Of a stretch of DNA of 64,000 bases, positions 1 to 8,117 are shown one piece after another. The DNA is from Diaphorobacter caeni (GTDB taxonomy: Bacteria; Pseudomonadota; Gammaproteobacteria; Burkholderiales; Burkholderiaceae_C). The DNA lies in contig NZ_JADKYZ010000009.1 of assembly GCF_015354245.1 (NCBI RefSeq), positions 283,918-347,917 of the forward strand, read 5' to 3'. Position 1 is the stretch's first letter. Each line of letters begins with the position of its first letter. Made by a program: the position numbers and the translations under genes. The notes below the pieces were generated by a model, which worked only from the letters and a program-made list of their open reading frames with translations, did no database searches and was not told the DNA's origin.

Positions 1-305
1 CGGTGCGCGCGCTGCGCACGTTGGTCACGGCTCGCGACACCTGGGTCAAGCTCTCCGGCACCTATCGCTTGGCCGATCAGGTCAGCGACTCCCGCCTGGC
101 TGAGCGCGGCCGCATGCTGGTCAAGGAAGCCCCGGATCGCATGGTCTGGGGCAGTGATTGGCCCCACGTGGCCTGTGCGGTCATGCCGGATGCCGGTGAA
201 CTGCTGAACGTACTGGCAGGTTGGTTCGATGCCGACCAAGCCGTGTTGCAACGCATCCTGGCAGACAACCCGGCCCGGTTGTTCGATTTCCCCGCAGTTA
301 CCTAG
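1..305 (+). CDS. Amidohydrolase-family metal-dependent hydrolase, C-terminal fragment
   Basis: The reading frame is open at the left edge of the window, so only about the last 100 residues are present. The motif WGSDWPH, roughly 50 residues into the fragment, is typical of the C-terminal part of the amidohydrolase-2 (TIM-barrel, dicarboxylic lactone hydrolase-like) family, where the Asp often takes part in metal or substrate binding. The ending with DNPARLF (first residue of the motif at about position 88) is also typical. The acyl-CoA dehydrogenase gene begins 21 bases after the stop on the same strand, with AGGAG in between, so the two are probably co-transcribed. The substrate cannot be told from this fragment. 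Confidence 0.8.
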   Translation, partial: VRALRTLVTARDTWVKLSGTYRLADQVSDSRLAERGRMLVKEAPDRMVWGSDWPHVACAVMPDAGELLNVLAGWFDADQAVLQRILADNPARLFDFPAVT

Positions 306-326
306 TCCCCTTTTCAGGAGATCACC

Positions 327-1469
327 TTGAACATCAATCTTCAACTCCAAGACCCCAAGTGGGCTGATCAGGCGATCGCCACGGTCAAGGAACTCGTCGT
401 CGAATGCCGCGAGGAACTGGACGAGTGCGAGCGCATCGGCCGCTTCCCAGCCGAAACGTACCGCCGCATGGGCGCGCGCGGCCTGCTGGGCGTCATCACC
501 CCGACTGAATGGGGAGGCTTGGGCGGGAATGCGCCCGAATACTGCTTCACCACGGAGGCCATGTGCCGTTACGGCCTGGTCTCCAGCCAGGTGCAGATCC
601 AGGGCATGCGCTGGATGAATGACTGGGGCACGCCGGAGCAAAAGAAGAAGTACCTGCCTGGCATGGTGGCGGGATCGCTGGTGTTCTCCGAATCCATTTC
701 GGAGCCCGGCGCGGGTTCTTCGCTGAAGAAGCTCTCCACCACGGCCGTGCGCAAAGGCGGCGACTGGGTCATCAACGGCAAGAAGATCCACATCAACCTC
801 GGTGCCGAGAGCCACGTCACGCTGGTGTATGCGATGACCGACGCGGGGCTGACCTCGTTCCTCGTGGATACCGATCTTCCCGGCCTGACGCGCCGCCACA
901 GCGACCCGCTGGGCTACCGCTTTCTGCCCACGGCGGACATGATCTTCGAGGACCTGCGCGTTCCCGATTCGGCGCTGCTCGGCGCACCCGGCGAAGGCAT
1001 GAAGACCTTCCTGTCCACGTTCAACGTCAGCCGCCTGGGCAATGCTTCCGAGCTGATCGGCTTTGCCACCCGTGCGCTGGCCGAAGCCGTGGACTACGCC
1101 AAACAGCGCGACGTGGGGGCCAACAAGGTCACGGACTTTCAGGGCATCCAATGGACGCTGGCGGACTGCTACAGCGCGCTGTACGGCGCCTCGCTGGCCC
1201 GTGACCACGCGGCCAATCTTGTCAAGCAGGGCCAGGAATTTTCCATGGCCACCAGCTTGGCCAAGAAGCTGGCCGTCGATGCCGCCGAGAAGACCACCAA
1301 CGACTGCTTCGCGCTGACGGGCGGCCACGGCCTGTACCGCGACAAGCCGTGGGGCCAGTTGCTCTACGAAGTGAAAACCCTGCGCATCGCAGGCGGCTCG
1401 GTCGAGATCCTGCGCAACTACATCGCGCAGCAGATTCTCAAGGACGAACAACTCAAGGGACTCAAGTGA
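327..1469 (+). CDS. Acyl-CoA dehydrogenase family protein (CaiA-like length)
   Basis: A 380-residue protein with the fold of FAD-dependent acyl-CoA dehydrogenases: an N-terminal helical domain, the flavin-contact motif SEPGAGSS at about residues 125-132 (usually TEPxAGSD), and a C-terminal helical domain ending RIAGGSVEILRN. The start is a TTG at 327 preceded by AGGAG at 317-321. The Glu that acts as base in most family members, in the xYEGT motif near the C terminus, is Gly here (AGGS). The alternative Glu of isovaleryl-CoA dehydrogenase types (about residue 235, in FNVSRLGN) is also absent. It may therefore use another base or catalyse another reaction. It sits directly before a CoA ligase gene whose start overlaps its stop. 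Confidence 0.85.
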   Translation: MNINLQLQDPKWADQAIATVKELVVECREELDECERIGRFPAETYRRMGARGLLGVITPTEWGGLGGNAPEYCFTTEAMCRYGLVSSQVQIQGMRWMNDWGTPEQKKKYLPGMVAGSLVFSESISEPGAGSSLKKLSTTAVRKGGDWVINGKKIHINLGAESHVTLVYAMTDAGLTSFLVDTDLPGLTRRHSDPLGYRFLPTADMIFEDLRVPDSALLGAPGEGMKTFLSTFNVSRLGNASELIGFATRALAEAVDYAKQRDVGANKVTDFQGIQWTLADCYSALYGASLARDHAANLVKQGQEFSMATSLAKKLAVDAAEKTTNDCFALTGGHGLYRDKPWGQLLYEVKTLRIAGGSVEILRNYIAQQILKDEQLKGLK

Positions 1470-2947
1470 ACAACGTCGCTCAACTCATCACCTCGGCCGC
1501 CGCTGCGGTGCCTCACGCCGCGTTCGGCACCTTCCGTCAACAGGATCGGCTGGACCGCGTCGTCGAACGCGCCCGCGCAGTGGCGGACCAACTCTCCCAA
1601 ACGGGACTGGTGCGCGGCGACGTGGTCGCCGTCATCGGTCACAACAGCGGGGCATACCTCGTCACCTGGATGGCCACGCAGTTCGCCGGCCTGCAGGCTG
1701 CGCTCATCAACCCGGCCTACCCGGATGAATTGCTGGGCGCCATGCTGGACGACCTCGCACCGCGCGGCATCTTCTGGGTGGGTCGCGATCCCGGCACGCT
1801 GGCGCAACGCAAGGAAACCCAGGTGGACATGCAGCCGGCCTGGGACAGCACGTTCAAGGTGCTGCACACCGACGGCCACCAAGTCGCGGGCTCCGGCACG
1901 GGACTCGATTGCGAACTGTATGAAATCTCGGCCTACATCCACACCTCGGGCACCACCGGCCGGCCGAAGTTCTGCGCACTGAGCCACGGTTACTTCCTGC
2001 GTCTGGGTCGCTTCTTTGCCGACACCTTCGCACTGTCGCCGCAAGACACCGTGTGCGCTCCGCTGCCTCTGTTCCACATCAACCCCATGGGATATGGCGT
2101 TCTGGGCGCGCTCACGGCGCACTCCGCGCTGCTGTCCACCGAAAAATTCTCCGCCGCGGAGTTCTGGCCCGACATCAAGAACCATGGCGTGACGGCGCTC
2201 GTGCTGCATGCGCCACCGGCCAACCTGCTCAAGGCAAAGACCACGGCACAGGAGGCCGATGGCCATCAGGTGCGGATCGGTTTCCTGTGCGATCAAGCCT
2301 TCCTGCGCCAGTTCAAGGTGCCGATTGGCGTGGGTGCCTATGGCTCCACCGAGGCGGGCGGTTTGTGTCACACCTGGCTCCTGCGCCCTGACGACGATGA
2401 CCTGCCCGTCGAGGGCGCATCCCACCTCGCGGGCCGGGCGCGCTATGACTTCGAGCACAAGATCGCTGAAGACGGCGAGATCTGGGTACGCGGCAAAAGC
2501 CCGCTGTCGCTGTTCTCGGGCTACGCCAAAGGGGGGCGCATCGAGCCCCAGACCGACGCGGACGGCTGGTTCCGCACGGGTGACCGTGGCCGCCTGGACG
2601 AGTACGGCCGCCTGGTCTTTGTAGAACGCATCAGCGAGTCCATCCGCATCAATGGCGAATACGTGCCGATCGACTTCGTCGAAAGCCGGCTCAAGCAGGC
2701 CAAGTCGCTTGGCGAGTTCGCTCTGTGGCGCGTGGACTCCCCCTCCAAGGGCCACGACGTGGTGCTCTATACGACCGCGACCGACGTGGACCACACGGAG
2801 GTTCGCAAGGTGCTTGCCGACATGCCCAAGTACATGCACCCCGGCGAACTGATCCGCATTGCCCAACTTCCGCGCGACCCCGGCATCGGGAAAGTCCAGC
2901 GACGCCTTCTCAATGATCAGCCGCGTCTGGTCGTGACCAAGCTGTGA
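1466..2947 (+). CDS. AMP-dependent acyl-CoA synthetase / CoA ligase
   Basis: About 493 residues of the adenylate-forming superfamily. It activates a carboxylic acid with ATP to an acyl-adenylate and transfers it to CoA. The phosphate-binding motif YIHTSGTTGRPKF, the GAYGSTEAGG adenine-site motif and the GWFRTGDRGRLDEYGRL hinge region are all present in the right order. The start chosen is a GTG at 1466 that overlaps the TGA of the preceding gene (GTGA), which indicates translational coupling. A longer upstream frame exists but lies inside the preceding gene. It probably works with the preceding acyl-CoA dehydrogenase-like enzyme on the same acid. The substrate is unknown. Confidence 0.85.
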   Translation: MNNVAQLITSAAAAVPHAAFGTFRQQDRLDRVVERARAVADQLSQTGLVRGDVVAVIGHNSGAYLVTWMATQFAGLQAALINPAYPDELLGAMLDDLAPRGIFWVGRDPGTLAQRKETQVDMQPAWDSTFKVLHTDGHQVAGSGTGLDCELYEISAYIHTSGTTGRPKFCALSHGYFLRLGRFFADTFALSPQDTVCAPLPLFHINPMGYGVLGALTAHSALLSTEKFSAAEFWPDIKNHGVTALVLHAPPANLLKAKTTAQEADGHQVRIGFLCDQAFLRQFKVPIGVGAYGSTEAGGLCHTWLLRPDDDDLPVEGASHLAGRARYDFEHKIAEDGEIWVRGKSPLSLFSGYAKGGRIEPQTDADGWFRTGDRGRLDEYGRLVFVERISESIRINGEYVPIDFVESRLKQAKSLGEFALWRVDSPSKGHDVVLYTTATDVDHTEVRKVLADMPKYMHPGELIRIAQLPRDPGIGKVQRRLLNDQPRLVVTKL

Positions 2948-3044
2948 GGAGACGGCCTGTGTGGAGACTTTTTTCGAAGCGCGGCGCGCAGCCAAGCCGG
3001 TGATAGAGGCATCAAGAGACATCAATAGACAAAAGGAGACAACG

Positions 3045-4028
3045 ATGAACAAAAGAAATTCTCGACGTGCCCTGCTCACCCTCGCGACAGCAATGGTGGG
3101 TTGTGGAATCGCACCCGCCGTTTGGGCGCAGGGGGCCTACCCGGACAAGCCCATTCGGCTCATCGTCCCCTTCCCGCCAGGAGGTGGGGCAGACCGGGTA
3201 GCGCGCACGCTGACCCAGAAGCTGACGCAGACCATGAAGACGTCCTTCGTGGTGGAGAACCGCGGTGGTGGCAACGGCACCATCGCACTCGACGCCGTGG
3301 CGAAGGCACCAGCCGACGGCTACACGCTTGGACTGACGCTGACAGACCATCTCGCATTGAACCCGGCGCTGTTCGACCGCCTGCCCTATGACGGTGCCAG
3401 AGATCTGGCTCCCGTGGCGCTGATTGCCTCCTATCCGTTCATCTTCGCGGTGAATCCGAGCAGCGGCCCGGCAACGATGGCGAAAGCTCTCGAGTCCGCC
3501 ACGGCAGCACCGGACGCGGTCTCCGTTGGCTTTCCGAGTGCCAACTCGCGTCTGGCGATAGAGCAACTGCAGCGGCGCGCCAAGGTGCAACTCAATCAGA
3601 TTCCCTACCGGGGAATCGCACAGGGGTTGCCGGATTTGATTGGCGGTCGCATCACGTTCTGGATCGGCACGAGTGCCACGCTGCGTGCCCCCATTGAAGG
3701 CAAGCAAGTCCGCGGACTTGCCGTGACCTCAGCAAAACGCTTGCCCGCACTGCCGGACATTCCGACGGTCTCGGAACTGGGCTTTCCTGACTACGAGACG
3801 GTCAGTTGGTACGGCCTGCTGGCGCCGGCGAAAACTCCCGCACCCATCGTGGCTCAGTTGAACGCCGCGATCAATGCCGCGCTGAGCGACCCTGAAGTCA
3901 AGGCCGCCTTCGAAGCGGATGGAGCCACCATTCTCGGCGGCTCCAGCGCCGCCTTCAAGGAGACCTGGCTCAACGACACAAAACGTCTTGGTGCCATTGC
4001 CAAGGAATTGGGACTCAAGGCGAACTGA
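3045..4028 (+). CDS. Bug/TctC-family periplasmic substrate-binding protein
   Basis: A 327-residue exported binding protein of the Bug family, the solute receptors of tripartite tricarboxylate transporters. The signal peptide runs to about residue 28 (AVWAQ), followed by the family hallmark YPDKPIRLIVPFPPGGGAD. The ATG at 3045 is chosen because AAAGGAG lies just upstream at 3032-3038 and the signal peptide starts there; upstream frame extension has no such site. No TctA or TctB membrane gene lies in the window, as is common for Bug genes in betaproteobacteria, which often stand alone. The ligand is probably an organic acid or amide related to the surrounding catabolic genes; that is inference. 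Confidence 0.9.
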   Translation: MNKRNSRRALLTLATAMVGCGIAPAVWAQGAYPDKPIRLIVPFPPGGGADRVARTLTQKLTQTMKTSFVVENRGGGNGTIALDAVAKAPADGYTLGLTLTDHLALNPALFDRLPYDGARDLAPVALIASYPFIFAVNPSSGPATMAKALESATAAPDAVSVGFPSANSRLAIEQLQRRAKVQLNQIPYRGIAQGLPDLIGGRITFWIGTSATLRAPIEGKQVRGLAVTSAKRLPALPDIPTVSELGFPDYETVSWYGLLAPAKTPAPIVAQLNAAINAALSDPEVKAAFEADGATILGGSSAAFKETWLNDTKRLGAIAKELGLKAN

Positions 4029-4048
4029 TTCGCCATTTGGAGAAATAC

Positions 4049-4915
4049 ATGAGGATTGCAATCATCGGGCTTGGCGAGGTGGGCCGCTGCTATGCCAAGG
4101 CCCTTCACGCCGCGGGTTATCAATTGAGCCTGTGCGACGCCCGCCCGGCTCCGGCGGCCAGCGAGCTTGCCACCACATGGGCACTGCCCATTCAAACCTC
4201 CGTGGGCGCCTGGCTGCAGGAGTGCGAGTGGGTGCTTTCCTGCGTCACGGGCTCCCACGCGCGCACCGTTGCAGAGCAGTGCCTGGAACACATGCGCCAA
4301 GGCAGTACTCTGTGCGACCTGACCACGGCCAGTCCGGACACCAAGCGAGCCGCAGCGAAGCTGGCCGAGGCGCAATCCGTGCGCTATGTCGACGTGGCCA
4401 TCATGGGTGCCATCTCGCTGAGCCTCGAGAAAACGCCGTTGCTGGCCTCAGGCGCCGGCTCCACTGATTTCGCCCAAGTGCTGGCCAAGGCCAACGGCAA
4501 CGTCCGCGTGATCGATGGCGGAGCTGCCGGCGATGCCATTGCGCTGAAGATCCTTCGCAGCGTATTCACCAAAGGCATGGAAGCGCTCAGTGTCGAGCTG
4601 CTGATGGCGGCCGAAGCCCAAGGCGTGCGCGAAAAGCTGTACGCGCAACTGCGGGACATCGACGAAACCCCGTTGCGCACGTTCATCGACATGCTCGTGC
4701 GCACGCACGTCATCCACGCGCGCCGCCGCGCGCATGAAGTGCACGACGCCGCTGCCGAAATGGCCAAGCATGGCCTGCCGTCCGTCGTCCTGTCGGGCGT
4801 TGAGAAGCGCTTCGCCAAGACCATCGCCGGGCTGGATGCCAAGGCCCCGGCTCAGACAGAGCCCACGATCGACGAATCACTGGTCTGGCTCCTCGCACAA
4901 GCCCGCCAAAGCTGA
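4049..4915 (+). CDS. NAD(P)-dependent dehydrogenase, 3-hydroxyisobutyrate / 6-phosphogluconate type
   Basis: A 288-residue beta-hydroxyacid dehydrogenase-like protein. The Rossmann motif IIGLGEVG is at residues 4-11, and the C-terminal half resembles the DUF1932-type domain found in family members of unknown substrate. The start ATG at 4049 has TTGGAG upstream (4037-4042); a TTG 12 bases earlier in frame is less likely because it would cover that site. The catalytic Lys typical of the family is plausibly in the GDAIALKI segment (about residue 170). It lies 20 bases after a Bug binding-protein gene and 20 bases before pxpB, so it is probably part of the same transcript. The substrate cannot be named. 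Confidence 0.8.
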   Translation: MRIAIIGLGEVGRCYAKALHAAGYQLSLCDARPAPAASELATTWALPIQTSVGAWLQECEWVLSCVTGSHARTVAEQCLEHMRQGSTLCDLTTASPDTKRAAAKLAEAQSVRYVDVAIMGAISLSLEKTPLLASGAGSTDFAQVLAKANGNVRVIDGGAAGDAIALKILRSVFTKGMEALSVELLMAAEAQGVREKLYAQLRDIDETPLRTFIDMLVRTHVIHARRRAHEVHDAAAEMAKHGLPSVVLSGVEKRFAKTIAGLDAKAPAQTEPTIDESLVWLLAQARQS

Positions 4916-4935
4916 ACGCGCGCCACTCGACAAAT

Positions 4936-5649
4936 ATGTTCAAAAACGACCTTGCAGACCCGACAGCCCGCATATCCCACGTGGGCATCAGCGGACTTTT
5001 GCTGGATGTGGCTGGTGCCACCTACAACGAAAGGAGCCAGCAGCGCATCTGGGCATTGGCAAGCCGCCTGCGATCCAGCGAAAGCCCTCTGTCCGTTGAA
5101 GAGGTCGTGCCTGGCGTAAACAACTTGCTGGTGGTCTTCGACCCACTGGCCATTCACCCAGAGGCCGTCAGAGCACACCTGCTCGAGGCATGGCACACAA
5201 GCCAGCCCGATGAGGAAATCGGGCGCGAGATCTCCATTCCCGTCACCTATGGCGGAGACGTGGGCGAGGATCTGCCCAGTCTGGCGGAGTCAGCGGGATT
5301 GAGCGTTGCGCAGTATGTGCAGCGTCACAGCGATGCGCTGTACACGGTCACCAGCTTGGGGGCCATGCCGGGCTTTTGCTACATGGCGGGCCTGCCGGGC
5401 GAACTGGCAGCGCCGCGCCGTTCCGTGCCACGGCAGAGACTGGCAGCCGGTGCAGTCGTTGTAGGCGGCGCGCTCGCTGGCGTCATGCCTTGCACAGCCC
5501 CCTCCGGGTGGCATGCGCTTGGGCACACCGAATTGGCGCTCTTCGATGTCAACCGCAGCACGCCCTGCCTCCTCGCGCCGGGTGACCGCGTGCGATTCGT
5601 GCCGAAGGGCATCGTGACTGCAGCGTCGTACACGAGCCGAATCTATTAG
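4936..5649 (+). CDS. pxpB: 5-oxoprolinase subunit B (KipI / allophanate hydrolase subunit 1 family)
   Basis: A 237-residue protein of the AHS1/KipI family. The motif IPVTYGGDVGEDL (about residues 97-109) and the segment GAMPGFCYMAGLP are typical. In E. coli and Bacillus, PxpA, PxpB and PxpC together form an ATP-dependent 5-oxoprolinase that opens the pyroglutamate ring to glutamate. AHS1 also forms half of the carboxyltransferase domain of urea carboxylase. The ATG at 4936 follows the previous gene by 20 bases. Unlike many genomes where pxpB and pxpC overlap or touch, here about 384 bases separate them. Confidence 0.88.
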   Translation: MFKNDLADPTARISHVGISGLLLDVAGATYNERSQQRIWALASRLRSSESPLSVEEVVPGVNNLLVVFDPLAIHPEAVRAHLLEAWHTSQPDEEIGREISIPVTYGGDVGEDLPSLAESAGLSVAQYVQRHSDALYTVTSLGAMPGFCYMAGLPGELAAPRRSVPRQRLAAGAVVVGGALAGVMPCTAPSGWHALGHTELALFDVNRSTPCLLAPGDRVRFVPKGIVTAASYTSRIY

Positions 5650-5662
5650 AAGGTAGCCAGAC

Positions 5663-6007
5663 GTGATGTATCAAATGCATGAAGCGCGCCGCTCGCTTCT
5701 GAGCCCCTTGTCCGACTTCTCCGCAGCGTCGGCGAAGCTCCATCCCCACCCTCAAGCACCTTTCACGCATACGCCATTCGCGTCGCGTGTGGCGACTGGA
5801 CTCCACCTGGTGACGTTGCTGCACGACACGATGCGCATGCTGTTGCAGGATCAAAAGATCCATGTCACAGACTGGATCGGCGCACGCATGGTTCGTGTCG
5901 GCGCAGGGGCGCTTCATCTCGATGGCGGCGTCCGATGCATCCAGCAGTTCATCCGCCACACTGGTCCGGCAGCAAAGCGCTTGATTGCGCGCGCGGGTGC
6001 CCTGTGA
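5663..6007 (+). CDS. Doubtful hypothetical ORF between pxpB and pxpC
   Basis: An open frame of 114 codons fills the otherwise unexplained gap between pxpB and pxpC. I do not recognise the product. It is rich in His, Arg and Ala, with no signal peptide or membrane segment that I can see, and no clear ribosome-binding site. An antisense frame of similar length covers the same bases, so open length alone is weak evidence. It may be spurious, or the remnant of sequence inserted between two genes that are usually adjacent. Its last bases overlap a possible GTG start of pxpC at 6004. Confidence 0.25.
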   Translation: MMYQMHEARRSLLSPLSDFSAASAKLHPHPQAPFTHTPFASRVATGLHLVTLLHDTMRMLLQDQKIHVTDWIGARMVRVGAGALHLDGGVRCIQQFIRHTGPAAKRLIARAGAL

Positions 6008-6033
6008 CTCCAGTCAATCTCTCTGCCCCGTCC

Positions 6034-7014
6034 ATGATCGACATACTGTCATCCGGCGCACTCAATCAAGTCCAGGACCTGGGACGCAAGGGCCATATGC
6101 AGCAGGGCATCTCGCGCGGAGGCGCGATGGATGCCCCGGCATTGGCCGCAGCAAATTTGCTGGTAGACAACCCCCCCACGGCAGCGGGTCTGGAAATCGG
6201 CATGTTTCCATTTCGCGTGCGCTTCCGCCAGACAACGCGCTTCGCCTGCACGGGCGCCCATTGCGTAGTCCGCATCGACGATCGCGTGCTTCCTCCTTGG
6301 TGGTCTGCCGTGGCGCAGCCAGGGCAGACACTGACCATTGAGCCACCGCTGCTTGGCCTGCGCTCCTACCTGGCCATTGCTGGCGGCATAGACGTGCCCG
6401 TGCTCCTGGGATCGGCATCCACGGACAACAAAGGCAGTTTCGGCGGCTTCGAGGGGCGTGGTCTGCGACGCGGCGATGCGCTGCCGGTTGCAGCGGCGGC
6501 ATCCTCGGTCATGCAGCCCCGGGAGTTTGGCTGCGTGCCAGCCAGGGTCGCCGCATTTTGGCAGCAGCTGCGGGAAGGCCGCGTGACGCTACAAGCCATT
6601 GCGGGGGCCGAGTACCCCTTGTTCACAGAGCAAGCCCAAGCCGCGTTCTGCGATCAGGATTGGATCGTGACCCGTGAGGCCAACCGTACTGGCTTTCGTC
6701 TTGACAGTGCGAGCGGCGAACGGCTGGAGCTGCGGCACCCCGTGGAATTGCTGTCACACGGCATCTTGCCTGGAACCGTGCAAGTCCCGCCCTCAGGCAA
6801 TCCCATTGTGCAGATGGCTGAGGCAAACACCTGTGGCGGCTATCCCAAGATTGCCACCGTCAATTCAGCGGACCTCTGGCAGTTGGCGCAAACGCCAGCA
6901 GGCGTCAGTGTTCGCTTTTCTCTCACAACGCTGGACAAAGCGATCGCTGAGGCACAAGCCCTGCAGCAGTGGCTGGTCAAGCTGCAAGCCGATCTTTCCC
7001 TGCTCAGGAGGTGA
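6034..7014 (+). CDS. pxpC: 5-oxoprolinase subunit C (KipA / AHS2, biotin-dependent carboxyltransferase family)
   Basis: About 326 residues of the AHS2/KipA family, the partner of PxpB and the second half of urea carboxylase-type carboxyltransferase domains. The N-terminal MIDILSSGALNQVQDLGRKG matches the usual family start, so I place the start at the ATG at 6034; an in-frame GTG at 6004 would add ten residues. Conserved segments such as GGAMDAPALAAANLLV and the late NPIVQMAEANTCGGYPKIA are present. With PxpB it should form the heterodimer that acts with PxpA. The presence of accB and accC downstream raises the possibility of a biotin-dependent reaction. Confidence 0.88.
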   Translation: MIDILSSGALNQVQDLGRKGHMQQGISRGGAMDAPALAAANLLVDNPPTAAGLEIGMFPFRVRFRQTTRFACTGAHCVVRIDDRVLPPWWSAVAQPGQTLTIEPPLLGLRSYLAIAGGIDVPVLLGSASTDNKGSFGGFEGRGLRRGDALPVAAAASSVMQPREFGCVPARVAAFWQQLREGRVTLQAIAGAEYPLFTEQAQAAFCDQDWIVTREANRTGFRLDSASGERLELRHPVELLSHGILPGTVQVPPSGNPIVQMAEANTCGGYPKIATVNSADLWQLAQTPAGVSVRFSLTTLDKAIAEAQALQQWLVKLQADLSLLRR

Positions 7015-7118
7015 TGCCCCGCGCCTCCGTGCCTTGCCTTCTTGTTGGTTTTTTTCTCTCTCTTCCTCACCGCCCGTCACGCAAGTGCCGACCTTTCTCG
7101 CCCACATGGAGTTCGATC

Positions 7119-8090
7119 ATGAAAGCCGTTCTTTCCGCATTCGTGCTTTGCACCGCATCACTGCTCTCCCCTCTGTCAGCGCAAGCATCGGACTTCCCGT
7201 CCAAACCGATCCGATTGGTCGTTCCCTATCCGCCCGGCGGAACCACTGATGTTCTGGCTCGCACCATGGGACAGAAGCTGTCCGAAGCCATTGGGCAGCC
7301 GGTGCTTGTCGACAACCGGCCTGGCGCCAGCGAAGCCATCGCCGCGAGCCTCGTCGCGAAATCGCCCCCCGACGGGTACACCATCTTTCTGACCTCCATC
7401 TCGGGACTGGCTGTCAATCCCGGGCTGTACGGACGGACGCTGACCTACAACCCGCAGAAGGACTTTGCACCACTGATGTACGTGGGGAGAGTTCCAAGCA
7501 TCATCGTGGTCAACCCCAAGCTGCCTGTCCAGAACATGCAGGAATTGCGCACCTATCTCCAAAGCGGCCCGGATCGGAGCTATGCCTCGCCAGGCAATGG
7601 AACGACGGGGCACCTGGGCATGGAGATGTACAAAAAGGCGGTGGGCCTGAACACGACTCACGTTCCCTACAAAGGCGGAGCACCTGCTCTGCAGGACATG
7701 ATGGCGGGCCAGACGGACGTCATGATGGGCCTCATTTCAGAGGCCATGCCGATGGTCAAAGGCGGCAAGCTGCGAGCGCTTGCGGTGACGACATTGCAGC
7801 GTTCCCCCGCTTATCCAGACCTTCCCACAGTGGCGGAGTCGGGCCTTCCTGGCTTCGAGATGTTCTTCTGGTACGCCTTTGTCGCTCCTGCCGGCACGCC
7901 GCCCACCATCACCGCCGCACTGAACAAAGCGCTCAACCAGGTTCTGGTCGATCCGTCGATCCGCAGCAAATTCAACGAGCTGAGTATCGAAGCCGGTGGC
8001 GGTGCGCCGCAGAAGGTGACCGATCTCACGCAAACCGAATCAGTGAAGTGGAAAAAAGTGATCGACGACGCGGGCATCAAAGTCGAGTAA
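7119..8090 (+). CDS. Bug/TctC-family periplasmic substrate-binding protein
   Basis: A 323-residue exported receptor with a signal peptide ending near residue 23 (SAQAS) and the hallmark FPSKPIRLVVPYPPGGTTD. It is a paralogue of the Bug protein at 3045-4028, with clearly different sequence, so each probably binds its own ligand. The ATG at 7119 is the first that gives a proper signal peptide; the upstream in-frame extension overlaps the end of pxpC. It is bracketed by pxpC and an aminotransferase gene, which suggests a ligand such as 5-oxoproline, a related lactam, or an amino or dicarboxylic acid. This is inference from position only. Confidence 0.9.
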   Translation: MKAVLSAFVLCTASLLSPLSAQASDFPSKPIRLVVPYPPGGTTDVLARTMGQKLSEAIGQPVLVDNRPGASEAIAASLVAKSPPDGYTIFLTSISGLAVNPGLYGRTLTYNPQKDFAPLMYVGRVPSIIVVNPKLPVQNMQELRTYLQSGPDRSYASPGNGTTGHLGMEMYKKAVGLNTTHVPYKGGAPALQDMMAGQTDVMMGLISEAMPMVKGGKLRALAVTTLQRSPAYPDLPTVAESGLPGFEMFFWYAFVAPAGTPPTITAALNKALNQVLVDPSIRSKFNELSIEAGGGAPQKVTDLTQTESVKWKKVIDDAGIKVE

Positions 8091-8117
8091 TCACTCGTCC
8101 CGTTTTTTCAGAGGACT

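Noticed and set aside
1418..3079. A 553-codon antisense frame over the CoA ligase gene
   Set aside because: High-GC DNA gives long open frames opposite real genes; the product has no recognisable motif and the sense strand encodes a full ligase.
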